In this document: positions 33,328-41,994 of the stretch, piece by piece | Layout of the letters: the number at the start of each line of letters is the position of its first letter | Position numbering within the stretch: position 1 is the stretch's first letter | NCBI GenBank assembly: GCA_052267165.1 | Contig: JBKQHO010000003.1 | Span: forward strand, 1 to 64,000 | From: CAWICD01 sp052267165 | Lineage (GTDB): Bacteria; Vulcanimicrobiota; Vulcanimicrobiia; Vulcanimicrobiales; Vulcanimicrobiaceae | Length of the DNA stretch: 64,000 bases | Direction: 5' to 3' | Notes under the pieces: model-generated | Database searches by the model: none | What the model was told of the DNA's origin: nothing | The model's input: only the letters and a program-made list of their open reading frames with translations | Position numbers and translations under genes: made by a program

Positions 33328-34177
33328 TCACTGCTCCGGGTTGTTGTTTTGCGGTCGCGACACGGCCCAAACGATCGCGCTGCCGGCCTGCGTCCCGCTC
33401 GACGAAACGCTCGTGAAGAATCCGGGATATTGTGCACCGGGGGCGATGCTCGGAAACGTAACGCTATTGGTCAGTCCGTGTTCTGGACTTTCCACTCGAT
33501 GGCTTGGTTGCCGCCGCTGCTCACCACGCGCGGCCCGCCGTCCGAGCCCATGAAATAGGACTCTCCGCACCAGCAATTCCCTATGGAAACCGCGGCGAGC
33601 GCGTTGTTCGTGCCGAGGTCGCCAATTGATTGTTCAGCGTGCTGCTTTCGTACGTGTGCGCGATGAGGTAGAGCGTTTGGCTGGGCGTATCGATGACGGG
33701 CGTCGAGTTGATGCCTACGTTGGGGCCGTTGTTGTTGCATTGGCCTGGAAGCGAGGATTGCGGCACCGGCGTTCCAAGGTGGTAGCTGAGCAGTATCGCG
33801 CCGCTCGCGGCGTCGAGCACATACACGCTGTCGTTTTCCGTCGCAACGTAGACGACGTCGTGCGTTCTGCCCGCGATCCGTAGGTTCGCAACCAGCAACG
33901 GCTGGGCATCGACTTGGTCGTCGAGTCCTACGGATTGGAGCAATGCGAAGGACGAACTCCCGACGTTGCTCGGCACCAGCGTTGTCTCGCTTTGGTTCCA
34001 GCCGGTTCGCATGGCATCGTAGTGATGCGTCGTGACGTTGATTTTCCGGTTGCCGAACGCTTGCGGCAGAACGGCCCCTACCGCGACGGCTTATGAAGCG
34101 ACCAGCGGGATGGGCGCGCTCGCCGGATGGCCTTGACAGCCCGCTACGACGAACGCGAGCGGCCAAAGCGCGCGCAT
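33328..34177 (-). pseudogene. PQQ-type beta-propeller lipoprotein, nonsense and frameshifts
   Basis: ATG 34177 gives a lipoprotein signal (LWPLAFVVAGCQG) and then TAA at 34091-34093. In the same frame the protein continues NVTTHHYDAMRTGWN, QVDAQPLLVANLRIAGRTHD, VVYVATENDSVYVLDAASGA, the first blades of a quinoprotein-like propeller. Near 33610 the frame shifts (AAVSIGNCWCGESYFMGSDG) and again near 33480 (PGFFTSVSSSGTQAGSAIVW). Only about 270 residues remain of a protein usually twice as long. Clearly degraded. Confidence 0.7.
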
Positions 34178-34682
34178 GACCTTATTGCGGCTCGGCAAAG
34201 CCCGCGAGGTGCGTTTCTCGAATTCCAAAATAGAACACTATCCTCCGACAACACCGCAAGAGGAAGCTTTGAAAAGAAGCGTGAGGCGCTGGAAAAGGAC
34301 GACGTCCGCACGGCTGGAGACGCCGTGTGGACATTGTTGAGAAGTCACCGGGCGCGTCAACTCGCCACGCTCCCCGATATGACAAAGCGACTAACTTGGC
34401 AGGAACTCAGCTAACTGCGAAACGTTAAAATCGTCGCGAGGAAAGGGCATCGCGACGCAGCTTCAAGGCAGGCTCCAGCCCGGCATCTTATCCTATAAGC
34501 CTAGCGACCCACCATTCGGTCTAGCGTCTGGCAATGGCGCCGTCAGTGTTCGCAAGCGATCGTCTGAGCGAGGTGCCAGGTCGCGCCGCCGTCGCGCGAG
34601 CTGCGTACTTCTCACTCGAAAGCCACTCGAAAGCAGCCGGCACGATCGTCTCGAACGTCCATCTCAGCCGCTCGGTGGCGCG
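34178..34682. other. Intergenic region without recognisable gene
   Basis: About 500 bases of lower GC than the surroundings. Frames on both strands are short and compositionally random; I see no repeats, RNA genes or strong promoters. Confidence 0.4.
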
Positions 34683-34838
34683 CGGCGAAACCCTGACGCG
34701 AAGTCTTTTCGCGGTGTCGACTTCTTCGGCCACAGCAAACAAGAGCTCTACGAACGTGCGAAAGCCCTCAATGTCAGCGAAAGGTCGCAGATGACGAAGG
34801 AGCAGCTCGCCGAGGCGATTGCCCGCAAGCAGCGTTAA
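34683..34838 (+). pseudogene. C-terminal remnant of a SAP/Rho-N-like small protein
   Basis: Codons ending at TAA 34836-34838 encode FFGHSKQELYERAKALNVSE and RSQMTKEQLAEAIARKQR, a two-helix SAP/Rho-N-like motif that forms the C-terminus of a common small bacterial protein. No start codon or upstream part of that protein is found. Confidence 0.45.
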
Positions 34839-34984
34839 CCTTCGCCGAAACCGAACCTCGCCATCACGTTGCTCGTCGAACTGACGACGAGGTCGCAAGC
34901 GCGCGAGAGCGACGCGCTTTTGAGCAGGAAGGCGACCGCAGTTCGCTAACGACCGCCGCGTTCTAGCTCGACGGAGGGAACTCG

Positions 34985-36040
34985 GTGAGACGCAGCATGG
35001 CACTCGTCCTGCTCTCGGTGGCGATTTGCGTGTCGCTAGGCAGGGTCGCGCACGCGGCCACGGATCTATCGGAGAGCGGTTCGACGCTGCTCTATCCGCT
35101 CATGGATCTCTGGTCGGCTGCGTACACCGCGGCCCATCCCGACGTCCGTCTCGAAACGCTCGCGAGCGGAAGCGGCGCGGGAATCGCTTCAGCGATCGCC
35201 GGGAAGATCCAGATCGGCGCATCGGACGCTCCGCTGCGGGACGACCAAATGACGCAGCCCCGGATGCTCGATGTTCCGCTTGCGATCAGCGCGCAGCAGA
35301 TCGACTACAATCTCCCCGAGGTCAGCGGTGCGCCTCTGCGCTTGAGCGGGCCGCTGCTCGCCGCGATCTACTCCGGCGCCGTCGCGATGTGGGACGATCG
35401 GCGTGTCGCGGCGCTCAACCCCGACCGAAAGCTTCCGCACCATCCGATCGTTCTGATTCGGCGTGCCGAGGCTTCGGGCGACACCTACTTGTTCACCGAG
35501 TATCTCTCGCGCACGACGCCCGAATGGGATGGTTCGGTGCACTATGCAACGAGGGTGAAGTGGCCCTTAGTTCCTTCGGCGATCGAGGATCTCGGCAACA
35601 TGGGCGTGATGCAGCTGTGCCGTCGCGTGCCCTACTCGATCGCGTACGTTGGAATTAGCCTCTTGGATAGTGCCCAAGCCGCCGGTCTGGGTGTCGCTTC
35701 GTTGCAAAACCGCGACGGACAGTTCGTCCCACCCACCCGGCAAACGATCGAGGCCGCCGTACGCGGGAGCGCCGGTACGATACCTGCTGACGGCCGGCTG
35801 TCGCTGGTGTTTGCCCCCGGTCCGGACAGCTATCCGATCGTGAACATCGAGTACGCGATCGTCCGCCGGCAACAAACGAGTTCCGACCTTGCCGCGACCT
35901 TGCGGGCATTCCTGAACTGGGCCACGGATCCGACGGGTGGGAACGCTCCGACCTATCTCGAGCGCGTCCATTTCGTGGCCCTCCCCGCCAACGTGCTCGA
36001 TGTCAGCCGCTCGCTGGTCGCAACGATCGCGGGCCCGTAA
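34985..36040 (+). CDS. PstS-like periplasmic phosphate-binding protein
   Basis: GTG 34985 follows GGAGGG; residues 1-25 form a signal peptide (ALVLLSVAICVSLGRVAHA). The PBP_like_2 fold is marked by SGSTLLYPLMDLWSAAY, ASGSGAGIASAIAGKIQIGA (phosphate-binding S-G-x-G), and RRAEASGDTYLFTEYL. At 351 residues it has normal length. There is no pstCAB beside it, so it may serve a distant transporter or extracellular scavenging. Confidence 0.8.
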   Translation: MRRSMALVLLSVAICVSLGRVAHAATDLSESGSTLLYPLMDLWSAAYTAAHPDVRLETLASGSGAGIASAIAGKIQIGASDAPLRDDQMTQPRMLDVPLAISAQQIDYNLPEVSGAPLRLSGPLLAAIYSGAVAMWDDRRVAALNPDRKLPHHPIVLIRRAEASGDTYLFTEYLSRTTPEWDGSVHYATRVKWPLVPSAIEDLGNMGVMQLCRRVPYSIAYVGISLLDSAQAAGLGVASLQNRDGQFVPPTRQTIEAAVRGSAGTIPADGRLSLVFAPGPDSYPIVNIEYAIVRRQQTSSDLAATLRAFLNWATDPTGGNAPTYLERVHFVALPANVLDVSRSLVATIAGP

Positions 36041-36110
36041 GGCGGACCCAAGCCGAAACGCTTCCAGCCCGTGCAATGTTTACGACACATTAAAGTCGCT
36101 TAACGTTTGA

Positions 36111-36866
36111 CTAACCTTCCGACTCGAGCGTCAACGTCGACGGATCGACGTCGTACTCGCCGGGCCCGACGGTGCCGTTCGGGATCGCGCAGATCAAACT
36201 GTTGTCCGGCCCCCAGATGACGACGAGATCCGGCGGCCCGCATGGCGTTTGCTGGAGCTGATAGTTAGCGAGCAGCGTCGCGCCGGGACTGTCCGGGTAG
36301 ACCGCGTACGACTCGTAGTTTTGACCTGAATAGACGAGCTCACCGAAGAGCGCGGCGGCCGCACTGAAAGCGAGCGCGCCCCAGAATCCGCCGCCCCAGT
36401 AGGTCGGAGCCGGATTCCACTCCTGGCCACGATTCCAACCCCAGGCGCCCCCATGGAAGGCCGGATTGTTTATGCGCCGGCCTCCGGGGTTCGGCGAGAA
36501 CCGGTGCGCAGGATTATTTTGAATCGAGACTTGACCGCCGTTCGAGCCGCCGCGCGCCTGAAACCCCGTTTGCGGCGCTTGTCCGCGCACATTCGGGGCG
36601 ACCGCACGAGGCGGGGCCGCAACCGGCGGCGCTGCGGCGTGGGGAGGCGGGCCTGCAAGATCGCGGTTGAGCTGGAAGCCGCCGCCACGCGCCGTCTGAG
36701 GCGTGCCGGCGGGTCGTTGCGGCGCAATTTGCGGCGCAGCCGCTCGAGGCGCAGCCGACCGCTGTGCCGGCGCGCTGTGCGCCTCTCCGCCGCGAGGCTG
36801 GGCGTTAGCGGGCGTCGCCGCTGCGACGATCGCCGCCGCGCACAGAATCCATGCGAGCCGGCGCAT
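36111..36866 (-). CDS. Secreted alanine/proline-rich protein
   Basis: 251 residues: a signal peptide (LAWILCAAAIVAAATPANAQ), a disordered Ala/Pro/Gln/Gly region to about residue 130, then WGWNRGQEWNPAPTYWGGGF, a short hydrophobic stretch (ALAFSAAAALFGEL) and a C-terminal domain with two cysteines (TPCGPPDLVVIWGPDNSLIC). The cysteine-bearing tail is probably the folded part. Its start overlaps the upstream gene's stop by one base (TGATG). Function unknown; envelope location inferred. Confidence 0.65.
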   Translation of the reverse strand: MRRLAWILCAAAIVAAATPANAQPRGGEAHSAPAQRSAAPRAAAPQIAPQRPAGTPQTARGGGFQLNRDLAGPPPHAAAPPVAAPPRAVAPNVRGQAPQTGFQARGGSNGGQVSIQNNPAHRFSPNPGGRRINNPAFHGGAWGWNRGQEWNPAPTYWGGGFWGALAFSAAAALFGELVYSGQNYESYAVYPDSPGATLLANYQLQQTPCGPPDLVVIWGPDNSLICAIPNGTVGPGEYDVDPSTLTLESEG

Positions 36867-37321
36867 CAGCGCACCACCTTGTCGATCGTTCCGTGAACCG
36901 CGATCAACGTGCCGCGCGCGGTTCGCACGAACAGCACCAAACCGTTCGACGGCAGACTCGTCGAAGATCGCGGAAGCGCTTGCGCATCGCCGCTGAAATT
37001 CATGTAGACGGTGCCGCGATCGAATGCGATCGGATGGTCCGCGCCGTTCCGATGAAGCGTAACACGGTACGGAAGGCAGCGTTGAATCTCACCGACGAAC
37101 GAACACGCCGCATGCGCGACGATCAGCGTATCGTGATTGTCGGGACTGAAGACACGAACCGTGTTCCCGACGAGGTGAATGACGCTGTCACGGTATGTCT
37201 GGACCGCGCCGTCGGTCTGATGGATCCGCACGGTACCCCTGGCCACGGCGCTCGAGCAGCACAGAGCGACCAGCACAGCCGTGCCGCAGGCACGACGAAA
37301 AATCGCCACCCCGCCGCTCAC
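36866..37321 (-). CDS. Small secreted protein
   Basis: From about GTG 37321 (start ambiguous; GTG 37309 or ATG 37477 are alternatives) the product has a signal peptide (ACGTAVLVALCCSSAVARG) and a beta-rich domain of about 120 residues (TVRIHQTDGAVQTYRDSVIH ... GLVLFVRTARGTLIAVHGTI) with two cysteines. It is coupled to the alanine/proline-rich secreted protein, suggesting a joint envelope role. No family recognised. Confidence 0.55.
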   Translation of the reverse strand: MSGGVAIFRRACGTAVLVALCCSSAVARGTVRIHQTDGAVQTYRDSVIHLVGNTVRVFSPDNHDTLIVAHAACSFVGEIQRCLPYRVTLHRNGADHPIAFDRGTVYMNFSGDAQALPRSSTSLPSNGLVLFVRTARGTLIAVHGTIDKVVR

Positions 37322-37700
37322 GGAAAGGAACCCTCGTCGACGCTCGCGCCACCGTTGATTTCCATTGGTATTCCCCACAATTCGGCGACCTCGGATTTCG
37401 AGGGACAGTCCGGCCGCCCTAGTGTCCCGTTCCAGAGATTCGTCACTTAATTCGGAGCGGCTTTTCACCCGTCTCATCGCTTCTCGACGACTCCAAGATA
37501 TCCGGTAGCTGCGATGCAGCGGAGCTTGCACGAACGACCTCCGCGCAGCGAGTAGCCGCGCGTGCAGACGCATACCCGACCGTGCAGCTCAGCCCCGTTG
37601 CTTCGTCCGCACCCGAGCGCTCCGTCGCAACCCAACGCGCAAAGCCTCTAGCCGAGCGGGCGGCGCAGATCGCGCCGAATATCCGCAAGCTTCACGGTCC

Positions 37701-38246
37701 TCAGCACGCCGCTTCCGGCGGCAGCGCGGAAAGCCGCTTCGAAATGATCGCGCCGTCCTGAAAGCGCTCGTATACCGCTTCCAGGGATTTCCACGTCGAG
37801 AGCTCTCCCAACGATCCGCAGAGATCGGATGCGATCGCAAGGTGCGCTTGGCGCAGGCTACCGTAAACCGGGAGTGAGCGTGTCAGTAACGTGACCTCGA
37901 GGATCTGCCGAAGCCCGCTCCCCACAGGGGCGACGATCAGCAGACGGTTCAAGAGCAACTTGGATTGCCGCAGTAGGACGCCAAGGCACGAGCAGTCCGC
38001 AAAGCGGCAGGCGACGAACGACACCAAGACTGCTCCTTCGTTCGCCAGAGAAGCGCGCGTAATGGCCGCATCGAGCGCCTGGCTGTTCGAGATGTCGACC
38101 TCACCGCTCACGTGGAGCAGAGAGACCGCGCCGCGGCTTTCAGGCTTGAATCGGGCGAGTTCCCTTTGCCGCGGTTGCTTGAATCCGACGACGCCGAGCG
38201 CTTCAGTAAAAGCGCTCGTTTCCGGAATGCCTGGAGACTGGTCCAT
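37701..38246 (-). CDS. STAS-domain protein (anti-sigma-antagonist type)
   Basis: From ATG 38246 behind AGGTG the protein is 181 residues. LLHVSGEVDISNSQALDAAI followed by VLVSFVACRFADCSCLGVLL is a STAS fold; the usual phosphorylatable D-S is replaced by D-C-S at the loop. It may relay to an anti-sigma kinase located elsewhere. A long poorly conserved upstream extension of the frame was not used. Confidence 0.65.
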   Translation of the reverse strand: MDQSPGIPETSAFTEALGVVGFKQPRQRELARFKPESRGAVSLLHVSGEVDISNSQALDAAITRASLANEGAVLVSFVACRFADCSCLGVLLRQSKLLLNRLLIVAPVGSGLRQILEVTLLTRSLPVYGSLRQAHLAIASDLCGSLGELSTWKSLEAVYERFQDGAIISKRLSALPPEAAC

Positions 38247-38437
38247 GAAAGACACACACCTGACAGCGTAATACCTCGTCATCATGCTCTTGTGGGCGGG
38301 CACCGTCTGTACGGGACCGCTCACAATACCCCCTCGTCCCACGCTTACCTTTCCCGGGGCAAGCTGATATCGTTTTACCAGGGACACCAGTAACGAAATG
38401 CAGGTCGTTGACCTCGCATTCGAACGCGTACGCGGCG

Positions 38438-39235
38438 ATGAGGCGATTTCGCTTCCGCGGCGGAGGAAGTGCTATCTCAACTCTCATTGCGTACATCCTT
38501 GGGGATGGCATCATCTTCGCGGCGGATCGGAACATACGACTGCTGCCGCCCGATGGTGCACCGAGTAATCAGTTCGAAGGCCGGAAGATCCATCGCTGGC
38601 CCAACGGTCACGCACTGGTGGGCTACGTAGGGGCCGCGGAAGTGGCCGGAGAGACGATGGAAGCGTGCTTACAAACCTTCATCAGGCACCATCCGGTCGT
38701 CGAGGATCCCAGCTTGGTAGCGCACGACCTAAGAAACGAGCTTCAGGCGGCGATGGGTCGGTCGGCCCCACCGTCCAGTGTCGTATTTGCCGCGTTTGCC
38801 CGGCGTGAGGGCCTTGTCATCCCGGAATACTGGCACATCACCAACGATGGTGGAATGCGCGGGACGAAGGGGCCCTATCATCCGGCGAACCCGGAATTCG
38901 GGTGCACCGAAGAGCTCGCGAATCAACCCTCAGCCGAGGTTGCACCGGGCCTATTGCGTAGCGTTCTGCAAAAGAAGGCCGATGCGTACGACCCTCAGTG
39001 GTTTCACCATTCGATCAAGCCCGACGTCTTCAACGAGCTGGCGGCCAGCACCAAAGCTGCATTCAGAGGCTTGCACGATCGGGGGCTGCTCTCGGAGCCA
39101 AGGGACCTGATGGATTGGGAAAAGCACGCCTCCTATTGGGTGCTTCAATTTGCAGCGTACTTTGCAGCATTTTACCCTTACAGCCCGCAATACGTGGGAG
39201 GAGTGGACGTTCTCTCGATTCCGTGGCCGGCGTGA
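38438..39235 (+). CDS. Hypothetical protein with Ntn-hydrolase-like N-terminus
   Basis: 265 residues from ATG 38438. The early segment STLIAYILGDGIIFAADRN resembles the first strands of proteasome-beta/Ntn hydrolases (T-x-x-A-x-x-x-x-D-G-x-x-x-A-A-D), but the residue that would become the N-terminal nucleophile is not exposed by any obvious processing site. The C-terminal part is helical and aromatic-rich. Divergent from the STAS gene; function unknown. Confidence 0.5.
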   Translation: MRRFRFRGGGSAISTLIAYILGDGIIFAADRNIRLLPPDGAPSNQFEGRKIHRWPNGHALVGYVGAAEVAGETMEACLQTFIRHHPVVEDPSLVAHDLRNELQAAMGRSAPPSSVVFAAFARREGLVIPEYWHITNDGGMRGTKGPYHPANPEFGCTEELANQPSAEVAPGLLRSVLQKKADAYDPQWFHHSIKPDVFNELAASTKAAFRGLHDRGLLSEPRDLMDWEKHASYWVLQFAAYFAAFYPYSPQYVGGVDVLSIPWPA

Positions 39236-39310
39236 GGCAGTCGAGCGAGCCGAGCTTCGAGACACCGGCAGTACCCTCGAAGCCCGTCCAACTCGCTTCA
39301 AAAGCGTTGC

Positions 39311-39553
39311 TTACGTGTTCTTGCGGGCTTCTTGCTTCGCTTCGTCAATCTTGGCTTGCGCCGTGTCCTTGGCTTGATTGAACATCGAGCCGGCCTTGTC
39401 CGTAACGGACATCTCATCGCCCTCGACGTCGCGCTTCGTCTGCTCCGCCTGCGCTGCTGCGCGATGACTGCCCTCGCTCACCGCGTCCTTCGCGTTATCG
39501 AGAACGTCCTTGGCTTTGTCGACGAACTTGTCGAACTGGTCCTTAAGTCCCAT
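39311..39553 (-). CDS. Small charged CsbD-like stress protein
   Basis: 80 residues from ATG 39553: MGLKDQFDKFVDKAKDVLDN followed by alternating charged helices ending KDTAQAKIDEAKQEARKNT. The composition (Lys/Asp/Ala-rich, no cysteine, amphipathic repeats) is that of CsbD/YjbJ-like or LEA-like proteins induced by osmotic or general stress. Adjacent to a small membrane protein also typical of stress regulons. Confidence 0.6.
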   Translation of the reverse strand: MGLKDQFDKFVDKAKDVLDNAKDAVSEGSHRAAAQAEQTKRDVEGDEMSVTDKAGSMFNQAKDTAQAKIDEAKQEARKNT

Positions 39554-39656
39554 TGTATCGCTTTCTTTCCGCCTCGCAAGGGTGCGAGGAAATCTGCTCA
39601 GAGGAACCGCGGCCAGACGCCGCCCTGGACTGGGGAGCCTGGGCGCCCCAGTTGCC

Positions 39657-39815
39657 TTAGACTCGAGCGCCGCGTCCGCTAAGCATGTTGACAACGATCA
39701 ACACCACGGCGATCACGAGCAAGAGATGAATCAGCCCGCCGCCGAAGTGCATCAAGAATCCGAACAACCACAGCGCGAACAACACCGTGATGATCGCCCA
39801 TAGTAAACCGCCCAT
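39657..39815 (-). CDS. Lmo0937-family small membrane protein
   Basis: 52 residues from ATG 39815 with two membrane helices, LLWAIITVLFALWLFGFLM and GLIHLLLVIAVVLIVVNML, joined by HFGGG. This matches the widely distributed lmo0937 family in length and in the G-x-H-L-L-L pattern. Function unknown; often stress-induced. Confidence 0.8.
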   Translation of the reverse strand: MGGLLWAIITVLFALWLFGFLMHFGGGLIHLLLVIAVVLIVVNMLSGRGARV

Positions 39816-39952
39816 AAAGCCCTTCTTTGTTCGGGCCTCAGCCCGAAACGAAACGATCTCGGGGGCACGACGTTCACTCGCGCGCAAACTCCCGTATGAC
39901 GATTTTACCACGCTGCTCCTCCGTCCACAAGGGTCAGTTGGGGGACGTGCGA

Positions 39953-40705
39953 TCACTTGGCCGGCTTAACGTCGGCGAAATCGACCTTGCGCACCAGCGT
40001 CGTGCCTTCATAACCCAGGATGCGTATCGGCAGTTGTGTAGCGCTCGAGATCTCCATGACCTCGCGCGTAAATCCGGCGTCCGCACCCGGATCGGCAGGT
40101 ATCAACGAGAACGCTTCGGTGGGAACGTCATCGATCGTCTCCCCCGCGCTCTGCGAAAGGGTGCCCGGCGTCTGCTCCGCGTGCGCGAGCAGCGCACCAT
40201 AGCTCAGCTCGTTGATCGACGAGCCGCGGATCGTGGTTACGAGCGGGTCGTGGAGCGAGATGGTCCTCTTGAACAACGCTGCGAAGAAGCCTCGGCCGCG
40301 CGAAGCTTGCATGGTTGTTCCGCCGTCCCATTTCAGAGTAACCCCCGTATTGGGCCCCTTGAGAATCCGCACGATGACGCTCGACGGCTTACGAAAGCTA
40401 TAGTCGAAGACCATGTTCTGGACGTTTGACCCTTTTTGCTCGAAGGTCGTGACCGTCGCACTATAGGCCGTGACGCCGTCCCAGGCGTTCGCGAACGCCT
40501 TGAGCGCCGGCGGCGGCGAGGGCGACGCCAGTACCGATGTCGGGGCTGCCGCCGAAGGCTGCGCACCGGCCGGTAGGGACGTGATTCCCAGGACGACGAG
40601 CACGAGACTCGATATCACCCCGCAGCACTGAGCGGCCGTCCGGCGGCGAGCAACAACAGCGTCGCCGGCGGATGGCAGGGCCCTGGTTTGAACGCTTACG
40701 AGCAC
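39953..40705 (-). CDS. LolA-like secreted lipoprotein-carrier protein
   Basis: GTG 40705 follows GGAGAAAG. The 250-residue protein has a signal segment (ISSLVLVVLGITSLPAGAQ), then the convex-sheet pattern of LolA/LolB-type carriers: VTTFEQKGSNVQNMVFDYSF RKPSSVIV in two parts, WDGGTTMQASRG and a C-terminal ISSATQLPIRILGYE strand. It would bind acyl chains in the periplasm. No partner Lol genes are nearby. Confidence 0.65.
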   Translation of the reverse strand: MLVSVQTRALPSAGDAVVARRRTAAQCCGVISSLVLVVLGITSLPAGAQPSAAAPTSVLASPSPPPALKAFANAWDGVTAYSATVTTFEQKGSNVQNMVFDYSFRKPSSVIVRILKGPNTGVTLKWDGGTTMQASRGRGFFAALFKRTISLHDPLVTTIRGSSINELSYGALLAHAEQTPGTLSQSAGETIDDVPTEAFSLIPADPGADAGFTREVMEISSATQLPIRILGYEGTTLVRKVDFADVKPAK

Positions 40706-40799
40706 GGACTTTCTCCGGCAAAACGCGATTTCTCTGAGACTCTCAACCTCAAGACATCCGCTTCGCATAAACCGTTTCGGTCGAAGCTCGGCGCCGCCC

Positions 40800-41111
40800 T
40801 TAGCGTCCGAACGTAGGACTCGCCAACGCGGCGGTTTGCGGACACTCGTCCTTGTCGACGATGCTGCGATCCATCGCCTCGTCCGCGATCCAATGCACTT
40901 CGGGGCCGGCCCATGTGGTCGCGAAGGTCGCGAGGTTCATCCGAGCGTTGCCGTCGCGCATCATCTCGTCGTGCGCGATCTCAGAAGCATGGTTCGCGGC
41001 GATTTCCCCATTTGGAAAGCGGTACTTAGGAGCGCGAATCCGCAGGTCGCTCGACGCGTGCACGTCGTCGAGCAGCCCGTGCGAGATCGCGTCGCGAGAC
41101 GATAGAGCCAT
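40800..41111 (-). pseudogene. Glutamate decarboxylase N-terminal stub
   Basis: ATG 41111 opens a 103-codon frame encoding RIRAPKYRFPNGEIAANHAS, EIAHDEMMRDGNARMNLATF and IVDKDECPQTAALA, which match residues about 20-95 of GadB-type PLP decarboxylases. The frame then reads a few unrelated codons and stops; the PLP-binding and catalytic domains are absent. Most of the gene has been deleted, with the junction near 40820. Confidence 0.8.
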
Positions 41112-41397
41112 GCTTGGTGTTCTTCTAAGCGCGTGGGAGAACTGCCGTCTGCAAAAAGAACCGCCGACCATGCGAGAACGGGGTATCGTTGAAACCCCGG
41201 AATCGCGCGAGACGCCGGATCGCGAGTCTGCGACTGCACGCGACACTCCGATCCTACTCTAGCGCGCCTGAGCGCGGCCGGATATCGTGGAAATGAGGGA
41301 ATCTTTCTCGAGACTACGTTCGGCACGATTGAGGGAGTCGCGCAGCGGGTACGTTTGCAGTCCAGCCATCGTTATCGTTGGCGGTCAAAGGATAATC

Positions 41398-41715
41398 ATG
41401 AAAGACGCCGTTGGGAATTCTCTCAGGCGCCTCGTCGTCGCGTCCGCGCTCCTGGGGACAGCAGCCGTTTCACTTTCGGGCGCTGCCCAGGCCAACACCA
41501 CTTCGACCATAGCAATCGCCGCCGGCGCAGCCGCGATCGTCGGAGCGCTTCTGATCGACGGAAACAACCAACCGTACTACATCAACAACAACCAGCGCCA
41601 CTATGTCTCGCAAGATCAAGCGAACTATTATCGGCAGCACCACAGAGTAGTGCAACGGAGAGCCTACGTTCCGGAAAGCGAATACCCGATCTACAACAAC
41701 AGCAGACACCGTTAG
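41398..41715 (+). CDS. Small secreted protein with glycine-zipper-like helix
   Basis: 105 residues from ATG 41398 behind AAAGGA. The signal segment VVASALLGTAAVSLSGAAQA is followed by a hydrophobic helix IAIAAGAAAIVGALLI and an Asn/Tyr/Gln/His-rich tail (NNQPYYINNNQRHYVSQDQ). Its TAG stop is the first base triplet of the inverted-repeat element at 41713, so insertion of that element may have set the present C-terminus. Confidence 0.6.
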   Translation: MKDAVGNSLRRLVVASALLGTAAVSLSGAAQANTTSTIAIAAGAAAIVGALLIDGNNQPYYINNNQRHYVSQDQANYYRQHHRVVQRRAYVPESEYPIYNNSRHR

Positions 41716-41903
41716 TGTACCGCCTCCGACGTAGGTATACGCCAAACGAGAGCCATTTTTCGTCGCCGCAAGGAGCGAGGAGCGAAGAATGGCAGCGCCA
41801 TTTGCCTGTCCCCGAAGCGACGCGGAGGGGGGAGCGACGAGCGACGCGGCGGCGGCGGAAAAGCGCCGAGCGACTGTATAGCTACGTCGGAGACGGTACA
41901 CTA
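41713..41903. mobile_element. MITE-like element with 28-base terminal inverted repeats
   Basis: The ends 41713-41740 (TAGTGTACCGCCTCCGACGT ...) and 41876-41903 are inverted copies matching at 26 of 28 bases, and both outer edges are TA, as for IS630/Tc1-type targets. A second inverted pair, GCCATTTTTCG near 41759-41769 and CGAAGAATGGC near 41783-41793, is nested inside. The 191-base element encodes nothing. A minimal relative lies at 44338-44363. Confidence 0.75.
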
Positions 41904-41994
41904 GGGGCACCGGCGGCGCCGCGTTAGACGATCGCAGCGAAGCCTGTTCGAACCCGAGCTTCGGTTTGAAGTAATTTCAAGTAAAGAGAAGGAC

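Noticed and set aside
32961..34177. Genetic recoding of TAG as a general feature
   Set aside because: The neighbouring gene is broken by TAA and frameshifts, and many intact genes here end in TAG, so recoding is not supported.
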